A program made the position numbers and the translations under genes. The notes below the pieces were generated by a model. That model saw nothing but the letters and a program-made list of their open reading frames with translations. It searched no databases and was not told the origin of the DNA. This document shows positions 17,016 through 24,668 of a stretch of 40,983 nt of DNA, piece after piece. Numbering within the stretch: position 1 is the stretch's first letter; the number at the start of each line of letters is the position of its first letter. Source of the DNA: Stutzerimonas kunmingensis (GTDB lineage Bacteria > Pseudomonadota > Gammaproteobacteria > Pseudomonadales > Pseudomonadaceae); NCBI RefSeq assembly GCF_014764705.1, contig NZ_JACXXG010000034.1, positions 1 through 40,983 on the forward strand, in the 5' to 3' direction.

Positions 17016-17168
17016 TTAAGGATTCCGAGTGGCCGATGGTCGGCTACTACCTACGGCCATGCCCTTAATATTCAATGAGTTACGACGCGCCTGATGACCG
17101 ACAGTCGGCTTAAAAAACTCGTAACCGTTAAGGATTTTCTGCAATTTAAAACCGCTGACGGTCAGCGG
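16976..17168. repeat. Palindrome module A
   Basis: Palindromes read in mirror order: GCTGACGGTCAGC (16976-16988); a 24-bp repeat around TAACCGTTA (17001-17024); GCCGATGGTCGGC (17032-17044); a centre of about 50 bp; CCGACAGTCGG (17098-17108); the identical 24-bp repeat (17113-17136); and CCGCTGACGGTCAGCGG (17152-17168). The 24-bp copies are direct repeats; the others are self-complementary. The first unit lies at the truncation point of the DUF1302 gene. No protein-coding ORF with support is present. Confidence 0.8.
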
Positions 17169-17349
17169 TGAAGACGGTCTTCAGTTGTGCTGCGCCGCAG
17201 GACTGGAAAACTCGTGACCGTCACGGTTTTTTTAGGATGCTCCTAGCCCTGCAAGTCTTGATTTTACTGGGCTGTAGCTTCTTGGCCTATTCCCGCTTTT
17301 CCGTAACCGTCACGAGTTTTCCTGCACCAACGGCTGAAGACAGTCTTCA
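17169..17349. repeat. Palindrome module B
   Basis: It abuts module A without a gap. Outer pair: TGAAGACGGTCTTCA (17169-17183) and TGAAGACAGTCTTCA (17335-17349). Inner pair: CGTGACCGTCACG (17213-17225) and its inverted, imperfect copy CGTAACCGTCACG (17302-17314); the flanking GGAAAACT on one side mirrors AGTTTTCC on the other. The 76-bp centre contains TTTACTGGGCTG at 17263-17274, which recurs inverted in module C. Confidence 0.8.
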
Positions 17350-17356
17350 TTTTTCC

Positions 17357-17604
17357 GGTCACAGTGACCAGTTCGCCACTCCGCACGGGTGCGGAGTTTC
17401 CGACCCAGTGAAGACGTTCATCTCACGAACGGCTCGCGGTTTTTCTGGTGACCGTCACCAGTTAAAAAACTCGTGCAGCCCAGTAAACTCAGCGCTTCCA
17501 GCTAATTTGACTGGTGACGGTCACCAGTTTTCCGCGAGCCGTTCGCGGGTTTCCCGCCATCGCAACCGCCCCGCACGGTGCGGAATTTTCTAGTCACCGT
17601 GACC
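17357..17604. repeat. Palindrome module C, long mirrored inverted repeat
   Basis: Left arm: GGTCACAGTGACC (17357-17369), ACTCCGCACGGGTGCGGAGT (17378-17397), CGAACGGCTCGCGG (17426-17439), CTGGTGACCGTCACCAG (17445-17461). Right arm in reverse order: CTGGTGACGGTCACCAG (17511-17527), CCGCGAGCCGTTCG (17532-17545), CCGCACGGTGCGG (17571-17583), GTCACCGTGAC (17593-17603). The arms can be aligned as one imperfect inverted repeat of about 100 bp each. The 49-bp loop holds CAGCCCAGTAAA (17476-17487), the complement of a segment in module B. Confidence 0.85.
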
Positions 17605-17610
17605 GGAACC

Positions 17611-17667
17611 CCAAACGGTTTGGCCCCAAACCACCTCGCAAGCCGAGCAAAATCAGGCCCCAGAAAG
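17611..17667. repeat. Palindrome module D, left unit and spacer
   Basis: CCAAACGGTTTGG at 17611-17623 again has the ACGGT centre. It is followed by GCCCC and a 40-bp spacer, then the terminator stem at 17668-17698, whose CCCCAAG/CTTGGGG arms resemble it. The pair may be a reduced version of modules A-C. Confidence 0.6.
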
Positions 17668-17698
17668 CAGAAAACCCCAAGCGACTTGGGGTTTTCTG
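17668..17698. terminator. Bidirectional terminator after the tape measure gene
   Basis: A perfect 14-bp stem, CAGAAAACCCCAAG / CTTGGGGTTTTCTG with loop CGA, carries A4/T4 runs inside both arms. It lies 28 bp beyond the tape measure stop codon and would end phage tail transcription before it enters the palindrome array. Confidence 0.8.
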
Positions 17699-17726
17699 TG
17701 AGTGCAGCATGCGGTGCTGGTATAGC

Positions 17727-20315
17727 TCAGTACGCTCGACGCTTTCGGTCGCGATCCACTCGATCAAGCAGGCGAACAAACTCGTCGTAGCTGATTTGCC
17801 CCATCTGCCTGGCTTGGCCTTCAAGGTTGCCCGCAGCGCCGTTGATGGTGAAGTTCTGGGTCAGGTGGACGGTTACCGTGCCTGCGCTGCCTGCATGGCC
17901 TCCAGCGGCGAGCGCAGGGCCTTGGGTTGCAGCCGCAAGCTGAGGTGTCGCCATGGTCACAGCCGTGGCGGCGGCCATGCCCAGGGCGGCCTTGCGTACC
18001 AGCCCCGTATGACCGGCGATGCCGATGGCGGCGCCCTCTGATACGTTGGCGCCGTAGCCCATAAATACGCGGCTTGGGCTGTTGATGCCCAACGTGGACT
18101 TGAACCATCCAGATACATTGGAGCCCAGGCCCACCACGGAATCCTTGGCGGCGCTGGCCATGCTTTGTATGCCGTTAACGAGGCCGGTAACCAGCATGCT
18201 GCCGAAGTCGGTGAACTTGGCTGGTAGCTCAACGCCAAAGTAGTTCATCACCCCGGAGAAGGCTCTGTAGAACAGACCCAGCGGGGAAAAGTTGACGATC
18301 AGTGCCGCCACGCTTCCAAGCCCGCCACTGAAGGCCTTGGGTATCTCGCCGATGCCTTCCAGCACCCAGCGCAAGGGTGTCAGCAGCGCAGACAGTGCCG
18401 CCCCCACCTTTTCTCCGAACGAAACCCCGGCCACCATAGTGCCGAAGAATGCGCCTCCTCCCATTTCCACGGGGGTAAGCAGCTCGCCGAACCATTGGAT
18501 GATCGGACGCACAAGCGCGCCGATGCTTGCCAGCAGCGGCGCGACGGGGGCAAAGGCTGCGGTGAAGGCTTTCTTGATGGGGCTCAAGCCCGTCGTCAAT
18601 CCTAAGAAAAAACCTTTCGCAAACGCTCGGATCGGCTCCCAGTATTTATAAATCAGGAGGCCAGCGACTGCGACTCCAGCGACTCCCGCAATAAGCCAGC
18701 CAATGGGGGTGGCGGCGATCACCCCGCCCAGCGTACCCATCACGCCGGTAAGGCCCGGCAGCATGGCAGTGAGATTGCCGACACCTGTAATCAGCGGGGC
18801 GAGGCGTGTACCGATCAGCGCCTGGTTGAGAAGGGTTGTCTTGCCGGACACGATGGACATGGCCATGCCCGCAGCATTGAGGCCGGAAGCCCCCAGACTG
18901 ACGCCGTAAGCGAGCCCGATAAAGCTGAGCTTGAGCGCGGCGGCACCAGCGATCAGCTTTACGGCGCCACTGACCAGGCTGGCGTTCTCCTTGGCCCAGC
19001 CGGCGAACTGGGTAAGCAATGGCCGGATTGTGCCGATCAGGCTATTAAGGCCCGGCAGCACGGCGGAGCCTATGTTGATGCCGATCTCCGATAGGCCGTT
19101 TTTGAGCAGTTGGAGGCTTGCGGCTGTGGTGGCTGCGCGGGCTTGGAATTCTTTCTCCATGGAGCCGCTGTAGCTGCTGGCATCCTTCACCAGCTTGAGC
19201 GATTCAGCATAGGTTTTGGTTGAGCCGGCCAGCACCGCTACATCGTCCGCATACTCCAGGCCGAACAGGTCTACCAGCATGCCCATGCGGTCGGCTTCAG
19301 GCACTTTGGCGACTGCGTCAAGAAAGCCAGTTAGCGCACCTTGGGCGTCCCGGCCAATGGCTTCCTTAAGGCTGGATGCATTCATGCCCATTGCGGCTAG
19401 CGCTTCCTGGAAGGCGCCGCCTTGCTTGTCAGCGGTTTGCAGCTTGATCAGCATTCCATTGATGGCTGTGCCTGCGACCTCGGGCGATTTGCCCAGGCTG
19501 ATGAACGTGTTGCTGAGCGCTGCTGCTTGGGTTTCGGTAAGCCCGAAGGACTTGGCTACACCGCCAATGCGCCCCAGTGCATTTACGATGTCACTGGCTT
19601 TTGCTGGCGAGCTGTTGGATAGCTCATTGATGGCGTCGCCCAGGCGACCGATTTGACTGATGGGGATGCGGTATACGTTGGCCAGTTTGGCCATCGAGTC
19701 ACCGGCATCCGCAGCAGACATATCGAACGCAGTGGCCATTTTTGCCACGGTGGTGGTGAACTGCTTGAGGTCGGTCTCGGCCACCCCCAGTTGCCCACCG
19801 CTGGCAGTGATTGCGGCCAGTTCGTTACCGGTCAGGGGAAGAGTACGGGTCAGTTCTAGGATGTCGCGGCTGAGGTTGTTGAAGCCATCCGGGGTCTTGA
19901 AGTCTACGACTTTCTTGACGTCCGCCATGGCGGATTCAAAGTCGATAGCCAGCTTGACCGGAAGCACTGCGGAGGCGCCAATGGCGACCGTTTCGAGCAC
20001 GCCGGAGCGCAGATCGGCGCGCTGGCTGCGCAACTGGTCGCGGCGGGCCAGCCCTCTCTGAAGCCGCTCTTGTTTTAGCCGCACCTGGTCAATGCTTTGG
20101 CCTAGGCGAATATATTCATTGTTCAGCGCGGCCATGGCTTCTGGCGCGAGTGTTCCCATGCTGCGCTTGATAGAAGCGCCCAGTGCATCTTGCTTGATTC
20201 GCAGCTTTTGGGACGCACTCTCAAGTCCCAAGATGGTTTTACGGGTACTCCCAAAGACGCCCATGCCTGTGGCTGAGGCGGCAATGCGAAGGCCGGCGAT
20301 GATTGTGCTTGCCAT
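17727..20315 (-). CDS. Phage tail tape measure protein (TP901 type)
   Basis: The 862-residue protein has the TP901-type core: FESAMADVKKVVDF, DILELTRTLPLTGNELAAITASGGQLG and AGTAINGMLIKL. An N-terminal coiled coil spans about 25-100. Hydrophobic segments around 470-600 include a Gly/Ala-rich helix (TPIGWLIAGVAGVAVAGLLIYKYWEPI). The C-terminal INSPSRVFMGYGANVSEGAAIGI motif is common in P2/Mu-type tape measures. It sets tail length and enters the host membrane during infection. It starts 110 bp after the chaperone extension, in normal phage order. The genes that should follow (P2 U and D type) are absent and replaced by the terminator and palindrome array. Confidence 0.93.
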   Translation of the reverse strand: MASTIIAGLRIAASATGMGVFGSTRKTILGLESASQKLRIKQDALGASIKRSMGTLAPEAMAALNNEYIRLGQSIDQVRLKQERLQRGLARRDQLRSQRADLRSGVLETVAIGASAVLPVKLAIDFESAMADVKKVVDFKTPDGFNNLSRDILELTRTLPLTGNELAAITASGGQLGVAETDLKQFTTTVAKMATAFDMSAADAGDSMAKLANVYRIPISQIGRLGDAINELSNSSPAKASDIVNALGRIGGVAKSFGLTETQAAALSNTFISLGKSPEVAGTAINGMLIKLQTADKQGGAFQEALAAMGMNASSLKEAIGRDAQGALTGFLDAVAKVPEADRMGMLVDLFGLEYADDVAVLAGSTKTYAESLKLVKDASSYSGSMEKEFQARAATTAASLQLLKNGLSEIGINIGSAVLPGLNSLIGTIRPLLTQFAGWAKENASLVSGAVKLIAGAAALKLSFIGLAYGVSLGASGLNAAGMAMSIVSGKTTLLNQALIGTRLAPLITGVGNLTAMLPGLTGVMGTLGGVIAATPIGWLIAGVAGVAVAGLLIYKYWEPIRAFAKGFFLGLTTGLSPIKKAFTAAFAPVAPLLASIGALVRPIIQWFGELLTPVEMGGGAFFGTMVAGVSFGEKVGAALSALLTPLRWVLEGIGEIPKAFSGGLGSVAALIVNFSPLGLFYRAFSGVMNYFGVELPAKFTDFGSMLVTGLVNGIQSMASAAKDSVVGLGSNVSGWFKSTLGINSPSRVFMGYGANVSEGAAIGIAGHTGLVRKAALGMAAATAVTMATPQLAAATQGPALAAGGHAGSAGTVTVHLTQNFTINGAAGNLEGQARQMGQISYDEFVRLLDRVDRDRKRRAY

Positions 20316-20381
20316 GATGATTCCCTGTACGAAGCCTGCTGGTTGTCGCTGGCTTTAGGTCAGGGAGATACATGCGGGGGG

Positions 20382-20403
20382 ACTGCCGTCGAGCGACGGC
20401 AGT
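20382..20403. promoter_or_regulatory. Hairpin between tail chaperone and tape measure genes
   Basis: A perfect 9-bp stem ACTGCCGTC/GACGGCAGT with loop GAGC lies in the 109-bp gap 20316-20424. No T-run follows, so it is more likely an mRNA stability or translation element than a terminator. Confidence 0.45.
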
Positions 20404-20424
20404 TACGGGGCTCGTTGGGGGCGC

Positions 20425-20643
20425 CTATTCTTCGGTTCGCGCTTTCTGAACCCGATAGGCGAATTCCGTCCAACGCATGTATTCCTCTTCCTCCAGCTGT
20501 TCTATCTCGGACGGCTGCATGCGCAGCCAGTAAAGCAGGGCTTCATCAAAGACCGGCAGACTCGCCCTTTCCGTCCACCATGTCCCGAAAGGATTCGACC
20601 AGGAATTTCGCGTCAGCGATGTCGAACTGATCCAGGTCTTCAA
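20425..20643 (-). CDS. Tail assembly chaperone extension (E'-like), overlapping frame
   Basis: This frame overlaps the end of the chaperone gene and continues for about 40 codons with clearly protein-like sequence (EALLYWLRMQPSEIEQLEEEEYMRW, then a charged end). In P2, Mu and lambda the gene just before the tape measure is extended by programmed frameshifting, and this ORF sits exactly there. The frame corresponds to a +1 or -2 shift relative to the upstream gene. It has no convincing start of its own, so only the part beyond about 20600 is probably translated, as a fusion. The shift site could not be fixed by eye; the run AAAGGGC near 20563 is a candidate. Confidence 0.6.
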   Translation of the reverse strand: MKTWISSTSLTRNSWSNPFGTWWTERASLPVFDEALLYWLRMQPSEIEQLEEEEYMRWTEFAYRVQKARTEE

Positions 20644-20812
20644 CTACCAGCCCCGTCATGCTGGCCAGCATGAAGTTCTCCTGGTCGAACTCGTCTTTAC
20701 TGAATTGAGATGCTTTGCGAACGTCACCTCGGGTAAGGCGGCGAATTTCGATATGCTCCAGGCGAGCACCTGCGGCGGTAGTAAACGGGTATTTCAGCGT
20801 GTATTTGTTCAT
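20546..20812 (-). CDS. Phage tail assembly chaperone (gpE/gp41 family)
   Basis: The 88-residue protein begins MNKYTLKYPF at 20812; the earlier in-frame start is less likely. The pattern is that of the phage tail assembly chaperone family (PF10109): a short beta start, IEIRRLTRGDVRKASQF, then FMLASMTGLVVEDLDQFDIADAKFLVESFRDMVDG. It keeps the tape measure protein soluble during tail assembly. It is followed by an overlapping second frame and the tape measure gene, the standard tail order. Confidence 0.85.
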   Translation of the reverse strand: MNKYTLKYPFTTAAGARLEHIEIRRLTRGDVRKASQFSKDEFDQENFMLASMTGLVVEDLDQFDIADAKFLVESFRDMVDGKGESAGL

Positions 20813-20881
20813 GGCTCTCTCCGTGGTTGATGTGTGCTTCAAGCACGGAGCTAGTGTCGGGCGCGGCGTCGTTTTCCTTTA

Positions 20882-20895
20882 TTAAACAGGTTTAA
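20882..20895. promoter_or_regulatory. Perfect dyad TTAAAC-AG-GTTTAA upstream of the gp27-like gene
   Basis: The palindrome lies 54 bp before the start of the plus-strand gene and 69 bp before the divergent tail chaperone gene. It is a good operator candidate in a divergent promoter region (20813-20949). The repressor is not in this window. Confidence 0.4.
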
Positions 20896-20949
20896 AGAAG
20901 TATTTAGCCTGCTTTGCAGATGATGGGTCGACTAGCCTAGGAGACAGCC

Positions 20950-21306
20950 ATGAAACCCGAGCAGACTTGCCGAGCCAGAGGCGCCAGCCTCGCAGCGGAT
21001 GCGCTTCCGCCAGAACTGAAAGCGCAGCTACACAGCCGCCTGATGACCTCCGGGTTTGCTGGGTACGTTGAGCATTCAGAATGGTTGGCAGGTCAGGGCT
21101 GGAAAATATCGAAGTCAGCTCTACACAGGTACGGTAAGAGGAACCGGGCTGCAATCACCGAGGAGATAAAGCAGGAGGCAGACGCTCAAGTTATTCACCA
21201 GGAGATCCGTCTGCGTTGCTTGGAGCTGGCTAGTAAATATTCTTCCCGAAGCGAGCTGTTGCCCAACGCGGAAGAGCTACTAGAATGGGTTCGCGACTGC
21301 GTTTGA
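20950..21306 (+). CDS. Mu gp27-like (DUF3486) phage protein
   Basis: The 118-residue protein contains LPPELKAQLHSRLMTSGFAGYVEHSEWLAGQGWKISKSALHRYGKR, the core of the DUF3486/Mu gp27 family. That family normally lies beside the terminase large subunit and is thought to act as a small terminase or DNA-binding protein. AGGAGA lies upstream of the ATG. It reads opposite to the tail genes and no terminase is present, so it is a displaced or specialised copy. It could serve as a regulator here; that is speculation. Confidence 0.7.
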   Translation: MKPEQTCRARGASLAADALPPELKAQLHSRLMTSGFAGYVEHSEWLAGQGWKISKSALHRYGKRNRAAITEEIKQEADAQVIHQEIRLRCLELASKYSSRSELLPNAEELLEWVRDCV

Positions 21307-21431
21307 TCTAGTTGCAGATGTTGCAACGGGATTCCAAACGATATCCCAGTTCGTGCCGGTCGATTCCGGTAAATCCCACATTTATCGCACGTTTCCCTGT
21401 GTACTTATCTGGTTCTAGCTCATCAAACGAC
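21307..21431. other. Junction between phage fragment and pnt operon
   Basis: The 125 bp between the gp27-like gene and pntAA are AT-richer than what follows. They contain no ribosome site before the pntAA ATG and no recognisable promoter. Base composition shifts sharply to GC-rich at 21432. The phage fragment probably ends within a few bases of the pntAA start codon. Confidence 0.55.
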
Positions 21432-22553
21432 ATGCATATAGGTGTTCCCCTCGAAACCCGGCCCGGCGAGACGCGCGTCGCGGCCACGCCGGAGACGGTC
21501 AAGAAGCTGGTCGGCCAGGGCCATCAGGTCACGATGCAGCGCGGCGCCGGGCTTGCGGCCAGCATCCCCGATGCCGCCTACGAGGCTGCCGGCGCGAAAC
21601 TGGGCGAAGCAGCTGATGCACTGGGCGCCGACATTGTGCTGAAGGTCGACGCGGCGGATGCGGGCGAGCTGGCGCAGCTACGGCCCGGCGCTGTGCTGAT
21701 CGGCATGCTCAACCCCTTCGATGCCGACAACAATGCGCGCATGGCCGAGCGCGGGATCACCGCCTTCGCCCTCGAAGCGGCGCCGCGTACCTCGCGCGCG
21801 CAGAGCCTGGATGTGCTCTCGTCGCAGGCCAACATCGCCGGCTACAAGGCGGTGTTGCTGGCCGCGCACTTCTACCCGCGCTTCATGCCGATGCTGATGA
21901 CCGCCGCCGGCACGGTAAAGGCTGCCCGCGTGCTGGTGCTCGGCGCAGGCGTGGCCGGGCTGCAGGCGATCGCCACCGCCAGGCGCCTGGGAGCCGTAAT
22001 CGAAGCCTCGGATGTGCGCCCCGCAGTAAAGGAGCAGATCGAGTCGCTCGGCGCCAAGTTCGTTGACGTACCGCTGGAGACCGATGAGGAGCGTGAATGC
22101 GCCGAGGGCGTCGGCGGCTATGCGCGGCCGATGCCGGCCTCCTGGATGGCGCGCCAGGCGCAGGCGGTGCATGAACGCGCCAAGCAGGCCGACATCATCA
22201 TCACCACTGCGCTGATTCCCGGGCGCAAGGCGCCGGTGCTGTTGCGCGAGGAAACCGTGCAGCAGATGAAGCCGGGCTCGGTGGTGATCGATCTGGCGGC
22301 GGCCCAGGGCGGCAACTGTCCGTTGACGGTGGCCGATCAGGTGGTGGTGCGCCATGGCGTGACCCTGGTCGGCTACAGCAACCTGGCCGCGCAGGTTCCG
22401 GCGGATGCCTCGGCGCTGTATGCGCGCAACCTGCTGGATTTCCTCAAGCTGGTCATCGACAAGGACGGCCAGTTTCATCTCAACCTCGAAGACGACATCG
22501 TCGCCGCCTGCCTGATGTGTGCAGACGGCCGCGTTGTGCGCAACAACGGCTAA
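21432..22553 (+). CDS. pntAA: NAD(P) transhydrogenase subunit alpha-1, NAD-binding domain
   Basis: The 373-residue protein, from MHIGVPLETRPGETRVAATPETV, is the soluble domain I of proton-translocating transhydrogenase, which passes hydride from NADH to NADP at the inner membrane. The nucleotide-binding turn VLVLGAGVAGLQAI and the following EASDVRPAVKEQI are conserved, as are AAQGGNCPLT and GYSNLAAQVPADASALYARNL. The family start is complete, but no Shine-Dalgarno sequence precedes it because phage-derived DNA runs up to the codon. pntAB follows after 12 bp. Confidence 0.95.
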   Translation: MHIGVPLETRPGETRVAATPETVKKLVGQGHQVTMQRGAGLAASIPDAAYEAAGAKLGEAADALGADIVLKVDAADAGELAQLRPGAVLIGMLNPFDADNNARMAERGITAFALEAAPRTSRAQSLDVLSSQANIAGYKAVLLAAHFYPRFMPMLMTAAGTVKAARVLVLGAGVAGLQAIATARRLGAVIEASDVRPAVKEQIESLGAKFVDVPLETDEERECAEGVGGYARPMPASWMARQAQAVHERAKQADIIITTALIPGRKAPVLLREETVQQMKPGSVVIDLAAAQGGNCPLTVADQVVVRHGVTLVGYSNLAAQVPADASALYARNLLDFLKLVIDKDGQFHLNLEDDIVAACLMCADGRVVRNNG

Positions 22554-22565
22554 GGGAGCCCGGTA

Positions 22566-22904
22566 ATGGACCTGATTTCAGATGGCATCTACAACCTGAT
22601 CATCTTCGTGCTGGCGATCTATGTCGGCTACCACGTGGTCTGGAACGTCACCCCTGCACTGCACACCCCGCTGATGGCGGTCACCAATGCGATTTCGGCG
22701 ATCGTCACCGTCGGCGCCATGCTCGCCGCCGCGCTGACCGTGACGCCGATGGGCAAGCTGATGGGCACCCTCGCCGTGGCGCTGGCGGCGGTCAACGTGT
22801 TCGGCGGTTTCCTGGTCACCCGGCGCATGCTGGAAATGTTCAAGAAGAAGGAAAAGGCGCGCGCACCCGCTCCCGTCGGCGCCCGCGCGGAGGTCACGCC
22901 ATGA
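22566..22904 (+). CDS. pntAB: NAD(P) transhydrogenase subunit alpha-2
   Basis: The 112-residue membrane subunit has three hydrophobic segments (about 8-27, 35-58 and 63-88) and a charged C-terminus ([16 protein letters not shown]). In three-subunit transhydrogenases it supplies the first helices of the proton channel. GGAG lies before the ATG. Its TGA overlaps the pntB start as ATGA. Confidence 0.93.
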   Translation: MDLISDGIYNLIIFVLAIYVGYHVVWNVTPALHTPLMAVTNAISAIVTVGAMLAAALTVTPMGKLMGTLAVALAAVNVFGGFLVTRRMLEMFKKKEKARAPAPVGARAEVTP

Positions 22905-24355
22905 GCATGAACGCCATCACCCTGCTCTATCTCATCGCCTCGGTGAGCTTCATCCAGGCGCTCAAGGGCCTGTCGCACCCCACCACCTCGCGCCGCGGCA
23001 ACCTGTTCGGCATGCTCGGCATGGGCATCGCCGTGGTCACCACGGTGTTTCTGGTGTTCAAGCTCGGCGCGCAGATGGCCGAAGGCTCCAACGCGGCCGG
23101 CGGTATCGGGTTCATCCTGCTCGGCCTGCTGGTCGGTGGCAGCATCGGCACGCTGATGGCCAAGCGCGTGGAGATGACCAAGATGCCGGAGCTGGTCGCC
23201 TTCATGCACAGCATGATCGGCCTGGCGGCGGTGTTCATCGCCATCGCCGCGGTGCTCGAGCCGCAGTCGCTGGGAATCGTCCAGGCCATGGGCCAGCCGA
23301 TTCCGACCGGCAACCGCCTGGAGCTGTTCCTTGGCGCGGCCATCGGCGCGATCACCTTCTCCGGTTCGGTGATCGCCTTCGGCAAGCTTTCGGGCAAGTA
23401 CAAATTCCGCCTGTTTCAGGGTGCGCCGGTGAGCTTCCCCAACCAGCACAAGATCAATCTGGCCGTGGGTCTGGCGATCCTGTTGCTCGGGCTCGTCTAC
23501 ACCTTCACCGGCAGTTTCGCGGCCTTCATGCTGCTGCTGGTGCTGGCGTTCGTGATCGGTGTGCTGATCATCATCCCCATCGGTGGCGCCGACATGCCGG
23601 TGGTGGTGTCGATGCTCAACAGCTACTCGGGCTGGGCGGCGGCCGGTATCGGCTTTTCCCTGAACAACTCGATGCTGATCATCGCCGGTTCGCTAGTCGG
23701 CTCCTCCGGCGCAATCCTCTCCTACATCATGTGCAAGGCGATGAACCGCTCGTTCTTCAATGTCATCCTCGGCGGCTTCGGCGGCGCGAGCGATACGTCC
23801 GCACCGACCGGCAGCCAGGAGGCGCGGTCGGTGAAGTCCGGTTCGTCGGATGATGCGGCGTTCCTGCTTTCCAACGCCGACACCGTGATCATCGTCCCCG
23901 GCTACGGCCTCGCCGTGGCCCGCGCGCAGCATGCACTGATGGAGCTGGCCGAGAAGCTGACGCACATGGGCGTGACGGTGAAGTACGCGATCCACCCCGT
24001 CGCCGGCCGCATGCCCGGGCACATGAACGTGCTGCTGGCCGAAGCCGAGGTGCCTTACGAGCAGGTGTTCGAAATGGACGACATCAACTCCGAGTTCGCC
24101 CAGGCCGACGTGGTGCTGATTCTCGGCGCCAACGACGTGGTCAACCCGGCGGCGAAGAACGACCCGAAGTCGCCGATTGCCGGCATGCCGATCCTCGAGG
24201 CCTACAAGGCGAAAACCGTGATCGTCAACAAGCGCTCAATGGCCAGCGGCTATGCCGGCCTCGACAACGAGCTGTTCTACATGGACAAGACCATGATGGT
24301 CTTTGGTGATGCCAAGAAGGTCGTCGAGGATATGGCCAAGGCAATCGAGCATTGA
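22901..24355 (+). CDS. pntB: NAD(P) transhydrogenase subunit beta
   Basis: The 484-residue protein has about nine membrane helices (to about residue 270) and a C-terminal NADP-binding domain. Conserved domain III motifs are present: [63 protein letters not shown] and [17 protein letters not shown]. It completes the NADPH-producing pump. The start at 22901 overlaps pntAB by 4 bp. Confidence 0.95.
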   Translation: MSMNAITLLYLIASVSFIQALKGLSHPTTSRRGNLFGMLGMGIAVVTTVFLVFKLGAQMAEGSNAAGGIGFILLGLLVGGSIGTLMAKRVEMTKMPELVAFMHSMIGLAAVFIAIAAVLEPQSLGIVQAMGQPIPTGNRLELFLGAAIGAITFSGSVIAFGKLSGKYKFRLFQGAPVSFPNQHKINLAVGLAILLLGLVYTFTGSFAAFMLLLVLAFVIGVLIIIPIGGADMPVVVSMLNSYSGWAAAGIGFSLNNSMLIIAGSLVGSSGAILSYIMCKAMNRSFFNVILGGFGGASDTSAPTGSQEARSVKSGSSDDAAFLLSNADTVIIVPGYGLAVARAQHALMELAEKLTHMGVTVKYAIHPVAGRMPGHMNVLLAEAEVPYEQVFEMDDINSEFAQADVVLILGANDVVNPAAKNDPKSPIAGMPILEAYKAKTVIVNKRSMASGYAGLDNELFYMDKTMMVFGDAKKVVEDMAKAIEH

Positions 24356-24668
24356 CCAGCTGTGCACCGAAAGCCCGTGAGCAGGCGGTTCGAATGGTGC
24401 TGGAGTAGCAAAGGAGCGCGGCCCGGAGCAGCAGTTCGCTCTGCTGGCCGGGCCACCTCCTGCCCTTCCGGACACGCCCAAGGCCCCTCACACAAGAGCA
24501 GAGCTCTGAACCCTGTGTGAGGCGCCTTAGCGGCGACAACGGTGTGGGATAACAGCCTGGCGAAACACCGAGCCGCATATTCGCCAGGCACTGCATGGCC
24601 TGAGGCGAATACGCACTACTCATCGAAACAGCAACCGGTCGCGCACCGCGCAATGCGCGGGGCTTTGA
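24356..24668. other. Non-coding spacer with several strong hairpins, between pntB and qhpB
   Basis: The convergent spacer carries a strong hairpin at 24420-24454 (GGCCCGG and CAGCAG arms) and an 8-bp stem CCTCACAC/GTGTGAGG at 24486-24522. It also holds a competing set: GCCTGGCGAA (24555-24564) pairs with TTCGCCAGGC (24580-24589), which can instead pair with GCCTGAGGCGAA (24598-24609). A short stem CCGCGC/GCGCGG lies at 24646-24660. None has a T-run. They probably serve as convergent termination or mRNA-end structures. Confidence 0.5.

Noticed and set aside
17168..17593. A plus-strand protein gene running through the palindrome array
   Set aside because: The frame is built from palindromes and A/T runs, has low-complexity Ser/Arg-rich composition, no ribosome site and no family resemblance.
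16976..17623. CRISPR-like array
   Set aside because: Repeat units differ in sequence, spacers have no constant length, and no cas genes are near.
16976..17623. Integron attC sites
   Set aside because: No GTTRRRY/RYYYAAC boxes at module ends, no integrase and no cassette ORFs between modules.
17701..17745. tRNA-like sequence near TGGTATAGCTCAGTACGC
   Set aside because: It resembles a D-arm by chance, but there is no anticodon stem, T-arm or acceptor pairing, and it overlaps the end of the tape measure gene.
22517..22900. Extended N-terminus of PntB
   Set aside because: The extra codons overlap pntAA and pntAB in another frame; the true start at 22901 overlaps pntAB by ATGA.
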